From Amaurobius ferox (lineage: Eukaryota > Arthropoda > Arachnida > Araneae > Amaurobiidae), in contig OX578148.1 in NCBI GenBank assembly GCA_951213105.1, forward strand, positions 140,069,915 through 140,133,914: a DNA stretch of 64,000 nucleotides, given 5' to 3'. How positions within the stretch are numbered: the stretch's first letter is position 1; every line of letters begins with the position of its first letter. Below the pieces are notes generated by a model. That model made no database searches. It was not told the origin of the DNA and was given only the letters and a program-made list of their open reading frames with translations. The position numbers and the translations under genes were made by a program. Positions 57,501 to 64,000 of this stretch are shown here, piece by piece.

Positions 57501-60500
57501 TAAAAGCAGTTAATATTTTATTCAGGTCCTTTTATTCCAGATTCAGTAATTAGTAAGATAATTTTGCGTGAAAAAAATTTAGCCATTTTTATACAACTCA
57601 ATTTACAATCACTTGTTTGCATTTTGTCTCCATGAAGATGTGGCTCCGTTGTAAAAATAACCTAAGTTTCATGATCATTTAAACTAAAACATATAGTAAT
57701 TGCGTTGAAGCAGTAACGAACATATAGTAACTAAACCATATAGTAATTGCGTTGACACAGTAACTAACATAAAGTAACTAAAACATATAGTAATTGCGTT
57801 GACACAGTAACTCACATATAGTAATTGCGTTGACTCTCTATGTCTGACTCTCTATGTAAAAGCAGTTAATATTTTATTCAGGCCCTTTTATTCCAGATTC
57901 AGTAATTAGTAAGATAATTTTGCGTGAAAAAAATTTAGCCATTTTTATACAACTCAATTTACAATCACTTGTTTGCATTTTGTCTCCATGAAGATGTGGC
58001 TCCGTTGTAAAAATAACCTAAGTTTCATGATCATTTAAACTAAAACATATAGTAATTGCGTTGAAGCAGTAACGAACATATAGTAACTAAACCATATAGT
58101 AATTGCGTTGACACAGTAACTAACATAAAGTAACTAAAACATATAGTAATTGCGTTGACACAGTAACTAACATAAAGTAACTAAAACATATAGTAATTGC
58201 GTTGACACAGTAACTCACATATAGTAATTGCGTTGACTCTCTATGTCTGACTCTCTATGTAAAAGCAGTTAATATTTTATTCAGGCCCTTTTATTCCAGA
58301 TTCAGTAATTAGTAAGATAATTTTGCGTGAAAAAAATTTAGCCATTTTTATACAACTCAATTTACAATCACTTGTTTGCATTTTGTCTCCATGAAGATGT
58401 GGCTCCGTTGTAAAAATAACCTAAGTTTCATGATCATTTAAACTAAAACATATAGTAATTGCGTTGACGCAGTAACTAACATATAGTAACCAAAACATAT
58501 AGTAATTGCGTTGACACAGTAACTAACATAAAGTAACTAAAACATATAGTAATTGCGTTGACACAGTAACTAACATAAAGTAACTAAAACATATAGTAAT
58601 TGCGTTGACACAGTAACTCACATATAGTAATTGCGTTGACTCTCTATGTCTGACTCTCTATGTAAAAGCAGTTAATATTTTATTCAGGCCCTTTTACTCC
58701 AGATTCAGTAATTAGTAAGATAATTTTGCGTGAAAAAAATTTAGCCATTTTTATACAACTCAATTTACAATCACTTGTTTGCATTTTGTCTCCATGAAGA
58801 TGTGGCTCCGTTGTAAAAATAACCTAAGTTTCATGATCATTTAAACTAAAACATATAGTAATTGCGTTGAAGCAGTAACGAACATATAGTAACTAAACCA
58901 TATAGTAATTGCGTTGACACAGTAACTAACATAAAGTAACTAAAACATATAGTAATTGCGTTGACACAGTAACTAACATAAAGTAACTAAAACATATAGT
59001 AATTGCGTTGACACAGTAACTCACATATAGTAATTGCGTTGACTCTCTATGTCTGACTCTCTATGTAAAAGCAGTTAATATTTTATTCAGGCCCTTTTAT
59101 TCCAGATTCAGTAATTAGTAAGATAATTTTGCGTGAAAAAAATTTAGCCATTTTTATACAACTCAATTTACAATCACTTGTTTGCATTTTGTCTCCATGA
59201 AGATGTGGCTCCGTTGTAAAAATAACCTAAGTTTCATGATCATTTAAACTAAAACATATAGTAATTGCGTTGACGCAGTAACTAACATATAGTAACCAAA
59301 ACATATAGTAATTGCGTTGAAGCAGTAACGAACATATAGTAACTAAACCATATAGTAATTGCGTTGACACAGTAACTAACATAAAGTAACTAAAACATAT
59401 AGTAATTGCGTTGACACAGTAACTCACATATAGTAATTGCGTTGACTCTCTATGTCTGACTCTCTATGTAAAAGCAGTTAATATTTTATTCAGGCCCTTT
59501 TATTCCAGATTCAGTAATTAGTAAGATAATTTTGCGTGAAAAAAATTTAGCCATTTTTATACAACTCAATTTACAATCACTTGTTTGCATTTTGTCTCCA
59601 TGAAGATGTGGCTCCGTTGTAAAAATAACCTAAGTTTCATGATCATTTAAACTAAAACATATAGTAATTGCGTTGAAGCAGTAACGAACATATAGTAACT
59701 AAACCATATAGTAATTGCGTTGACACAGTAACTAACATAAAGTAACTAAAACATATAGTAATTGCGTTGACACAGTAACTCACATATAGTAATTGCGTTG
59801 ACTCTCTATGTCTGACTCTCTATGTAAAAGCAGTTAATATTTTATTCAGGCCCTTTTTTTCCAGATTCAGTAATTAGTAAGATAATTTTGCGTGAAAAAA
59901 ATTTAGCCATTTTTATACAACTCAATTTACAATCACTTGTTTGCATTTTGTCTCCATGAAGATGTGGCTCCGTTGTAAAAATAACCTAAGTTTCATGATC
60001 ATTTAAACTAAAACATATAGTAATTGCGTTGACGCAGTAACTAACATATAGTAACCAAAACATATAGTAATTGCGTTGACACAGTAACTAACATAAAGTA
60101 ACTAAAACATATAGTAATTGCGTTGACACAGTAACTAACATAAAGTAACTAAAACATATAGTAATTGCGTTGACACAGTAACTCACATTTAGTAATTGCG
60201 TTGACTCTCTATGTCTGACTCTCTATGTAAAAGCAGTTAATATTTTATTCAGGCCCTTTTATTCCAGATTCAGTAATTAGTAAGATAATTTTGCGTGAAA
60301 AAAATTTAGCCATTTTTATACAACTCAATTTACAATCACTTGTTTGCATTTTGTCTCCATGAAGATGTGGCTCCGTTGTAAAAATAACCTAAGTTTCATG
60401 ATCATTTAAACTAAAACATATAGTAATTGCGTTGACGCAGTAACTAACATATAGTATCTAAAACATATAGTAATTGCGTTGACACAGTAACTCACATATA

Positions 60501-60511
60501 GTAATTGCGTT

Positions 60512-61814
60512 GACTCTCTATGTCTGACTCTCTATGTAAAAGCAGTTAATATTTTATTCAGGCCCTTTTATTCCAGATTCAGTAATTAGTAAGATAATTT
60601 TGCGTGAAAAAAATTTAGCCATTTTTATACAACTCAATTTACAATCACTTGTTTGCATTTTGTCTCCATGAAGATGTGGCTCCGTTGTAAAAATAACCTG
60701 AGTTTCATGATCATTTAAACTAAAACATATAGTAATTGCGTTGACGCAGTAACTAACATATAGTAACTAAAACATATAGTAATTGCGTTGAAGCAGTAAC
60801 TAACATATAGTAACTAAACCATATAGTAATTGCGTTGACACAGTAACTAACATATAGTAACTAAAACATATAGTAATTGCGTTGACACAGTAACTAACAT
60901 AAAGTAACTAAAACATATAGTAATTGCGTTGACACAGTAACTCACATATAGTAATTGCGTTGACTCTCTATGTCTGACTCTCTATGTAAAAGCAGTTAAT
61001 ATTTTATTCAGGCCCTTTTATTCCAGATTCAGTAATTAGTAAGATAATTTTGCGTGAAAAAAATTTAGCCATTTTTATACAACTCAATTTACAATCACTT
61101 GTTTGCATTTTGTCTCCATGAAGATGTGGCTCCGTTGTAAAAATAACCTAAGTTTCATGATCATTTAAACTAAAACATATAGTAATTGCGTTGACGCAGT
61201 AACTAACATATAGTAATTAAAACATATAGTAATTGCGTTGACGCAGTAACTAACATATAGTAACTAAACCATATAGTAATTGCGTTGGCACAGTAACTAA
61301 CATAAAGTAACTAAAACATATAGTAATTGCGTTGACACAGTAACTAACATAAAGTAACTAAAACATATAGTAATTGCGTTGACACAGTAACTCACATATA
61401 GTAATTGCGTTGACTCTCTATGTCTGACTCTCTATGTAAAAGCAGTTAATATTTTATTCAGGCCCTTTTATTCCAGATTCAGTAATTAGTAAGATAATTT
61501 TGCGTGAAAAAAATTTAGCCATTTTTATACAACTCAATTTACAATCACTTGTTTGCATTTTGTCTCCATGAAGATGTGGCTCCGTTGTAAAAATAACCTA
61601 AGTTTCATGATCATTTAAACTAAAACATATAGTAATTGCGTTGACGCAGTAACTAACATATAGTAACCAAAACATATAGTAATTGCGTTGACACAGTAAC
61701 TAACATAAAGTAACTAAAACATATAGTAATTGCGTTGACACAGTAACTAACATAAAGTAACTAAAACATATAGTAATTGCGTTGACACAGTAACTCACAT
61801 ATAGTAATTGCGTT
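60512..61814 (+). repeat. Three-unit satellite block, first copy (1,303 bp)
   Basis: Units of 450, 450 and 403 bases. The first carries the private core variant 'cctgagtttcatg' (others have 'cctaagtttcatg'). The second has 'tagtaattaaaacat' and 'gttggcacag'. The block recurs in the same order at 61815-63117. Confidence 0.85.
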
Positions 61815-63117
61815 GACTCTCTATGTCTGACTCTCTATGTAAAAGCAGTTAATATTTTATTCAGGCCCTTTTATTCCAGATTCAGTAATTAGTAAGATAA
61901 TTTTGCGTGAAAAAAATTTAGCCATTTTTATACAACTCAATTTACAATCACTTGTTTGCATTTTGTCTCCATGAAGATGTGGCTCCGTTGTAAAAATAAC
62001 CTGAGTTTCATGATCATTTAAACTAAAACATATAGTAATTGCGTTGACGCAGTAACTAGCATATAGTAACTAAAACATATAGTAATTGCGTTGAAGCAGT
62101 AACTAACATATAGTAACTAAACCATATAGTAATTGCGTTGACACAGTAACTAACATATAGTAACTAAAACATATAGTAATTGCGTTGACACAGTAACTAA
62201 CATAAAGTAACTAAAACATATAGTAATTGCGTTGACACAGTAACTCACATATAGTAATTGCGTTGACTCTCTATGTCTGACTCTCTATGTAAAAGCAGTT
62301 AATATTTTATTCAGGCCCTTTTATTCCAGATTCAGTAATTAGTAAGATAATTTTGCGTGAAAAAAATTTAGCCATTTTTATACAACTCAATTTACAATCA
62401 CTTGTTTGCATTTTGTCTCCATGAAGATGTGGCTCCGTTGTAAAAATAACCTAAGTTTCATGATCATTTAAACTAAAACATATAGTAATTGCGTTGACGC
62501 AGTAACTAACATATAGTAATTAAAACATATAGTAATTGCGTTGACGCAGTAACTAACATATAGTAACTAAACCATATAGTAATTGCGTTGGCACAGTAAC
62601 TAACATAAAGTAACTAAAACATATAGTAATTGCGTTGACACAGTAACTAACATAAAGTAACTAAAACATATAGTAATTGCGTTGACACAGTAACTCACAT
62701 ATAGTAATTGCGTTGACTCTCTATGTCTGACTCTCTATGTAAAAGCAGTTAATATTTTATTCAGGCCCTTTTATTCCAGATTCAGTAATTAGTAAGATAA
62801 TTTTGCGTGAAAAAAATTTAGCCATTTTTATACAACTCAATTTACAATCACTTGTTTGCATTTTGTCTCCATGAAGATGTGGCTCCGTTGTAAAAATAAC
62901 CTAAGTTTCATGATCATTTAAACTAAAACATATAGTAATTGCGTTGACGCAGTAACTAACATATAGTAACCAAAACATATAGTAATTGCGTTGACACAGT
63001 AACTAACATAAAGTAACTAAAACATATAGTAATTGCGTTGACACAGTAACTAACATAAAGTAACTAAAACATATAGTAATTGCGTTGACACAGTAACTCA
63101 CATATAGTAATTGCGTT
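61815..63117 (+). repeat. Three-unit satellite block, second copy (1,303 bp)
   Basis: It has the same unit order and private variants as 60512-61814, and the same length. The only difference I noticed is 'actagcatatag' near 62056 for 'actaacatatag'. Confidence 0.85.
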
Positions 63118-64000
63118 GACTCTCTATGTCTGACTCTCTATGTAAAAGCAGTTAATATTTTATTCAGGCCCTTTTATTCCAGATTCAGTAATTAGTAAGA
63201 TAATTTTGCGTGAAAAAAATTTAGCCATTTTTATACAACTCAATTTACAATCACTTGTTTGCATTTTGTCTCCATGAAGATGTGGCTCCGTTGTAAAAAT
63301 AACCTAAGTTTCATGATCATTTAAACTAAAACATATAGTAATTGCGTTGAAGCAGTAACGAACATATAGTAACTAAACCATATAGTAATTGCGTTGACAC
63401 AGTAACTAACATAAAGTAACTAAAACATATAGTAATTGCGTTGACACAGTAACTAACATAAAGTAACTAAAACATATAGTAATTGCGTTGACACAGTAAC
63501 TCACATATAGTAATTGCGTTGACTCTCTATGTCTGACTCTCTATGTAAAAGCAGTTAATATTTTATTCAGGCCCCTTTATTCCAGATTCAGTAATTAGTA
63601 AGATAATTTTGCGTGAAAAAAATTTAGCCATTTTTATACAACTCAATTTACAATCACTTGTTTGCATTTTGTCTCCATGAAGATGTGGCTCCGTTGTAAA
63701 AATAACCTAAGTTTCATGATCATTTAAACTAAAACATATAGTAATTGCGTTGACGCAGTAACTAACATATAGTAACCAAAACATATAGTAATTGCGTTGA
63801 CACAGTAACTCACATATAGTAATTGCGTTGACTCTCTATGTCTGACTCTCTATGTAAAAGCAGTTAATATTTTATTCAGGCCCTTTTATTCCAGATTCAG
63901 TAATTAGTAAGATAATTTTGCGTGAAAAAAATTTAGCCATTTTTATACAACTCAATTTACAATCACTTGTTTGCATTTTGTCTCCATGAAGATGTGGCTC

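Larger units (their letters stand above)
54291..64000 (+). repeat. Two-level satellite array derived from family C
   Basis: Each unit is a core of about 215 bases ('gactctctatgtctgactct' to 'catgatcatttaaact') followed by two to five copies of a 47-base subrepeat containing 'atatagtaattgcgttga'. The last subrepeat of each unit is a variant with 'cagtaactcacatatag'. Cores start at 54534, 54938, 55246, 55649, 56052, 56361, 56764, 57073, 57476, 57832, 58235, 58638, 59041, 59444, 59800, 60203, 60512, 60962, 61412, 61815, 62265, 62715, 63118, 63521 and 63830. Spacings are 309, 356, 403 or 450 (two differ by one base). The array runs off the window, so its length is at least 9.7 kb. Open frames in it are accidental. 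Confidence 0.95.

Noticed and set aside
59227..59427. 66-codon frame in the satellite
   Set aside because: Arises from the repeat unit; it has no start context and repeats with the array.
54291..64000. Regular repeats considered as a CRISPR-like array
   Set aside because: The 'spacers' are not unique: core and subrepeats are all near-identical, the context is eukaryotic and no cas-like gene is present.

Overview
The window is eukaryotic, AT-rich, repeat-dense intronic or intergenic DNA. Non-LTR retrotransposons with RNase H domains, tRNA-derived SINEs, hAT-like elements, large introns and two exons of an anion-type Cys-loop receptor point to an arthropod. A chelicerate such as a spider is my guess, but nothing here proves it. 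Nearly all open frames are short and accidental, many of them lying in simple or dispersed repeats.

Gene content. The only cellular gene I can support is on the minus strand. It has two exons, 52207-52335 and 45669-46030, whose splice sites and phases fit each other. Together they encode the end of the extracellular domain and M1-M3 of a PAR-type (anion-selective class) Cys-loop ligand-gated channel. The 6.2 kb intron between them holds a B-family element, two A-family elements and a LINE. The remaining exons are outside the window.

Layout. 1-12 kb: dispersed microsatellite-bearing repeats (families C and A), simple repeats and a weak THAP-like remnant. 12.3-15.05 kb: a 5'-truncated, nearly intact LINE (LINE-1w) with a 15-bp target duplication. 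15-36 kb: three tRNA-derived SINE families, hAT-like elements, several minisatellites, an LTR-like promoter segment and more family C. 36-45.6 kb: family B elements, short-period repeats, hAT-like elements and a nested palindromic MITE. 45.6-52.3 kb: the receptor exons, with a second LINE (LINE-2w) in the intron. 52.7-64 kb: a nested pair of family C elements that passes directly into a satellite array filling the rest of the window.

Most notable. (1) The satellite at about 54.3-64 kb is a two-level tandem array. Each unit is a roughly 215-base core plus two to five 47-bp subrepeats, so unit lengths take only the values 309, 356, 403 and 450 (within 1 bp). Multi-unit blocks are themselves duplicated. 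It grew from an inverted family C element whose other end is still visible. (2) SINE family 1 shares its 3' tail with the end of LINE-1w, which suggests a SINE-LINE partnership. (3) LINE-2w has a perfect in-frame 72-bp duplication across its RNase H active site. (4) Repeat families A, B, C and F share one architecture although their sequences differ.
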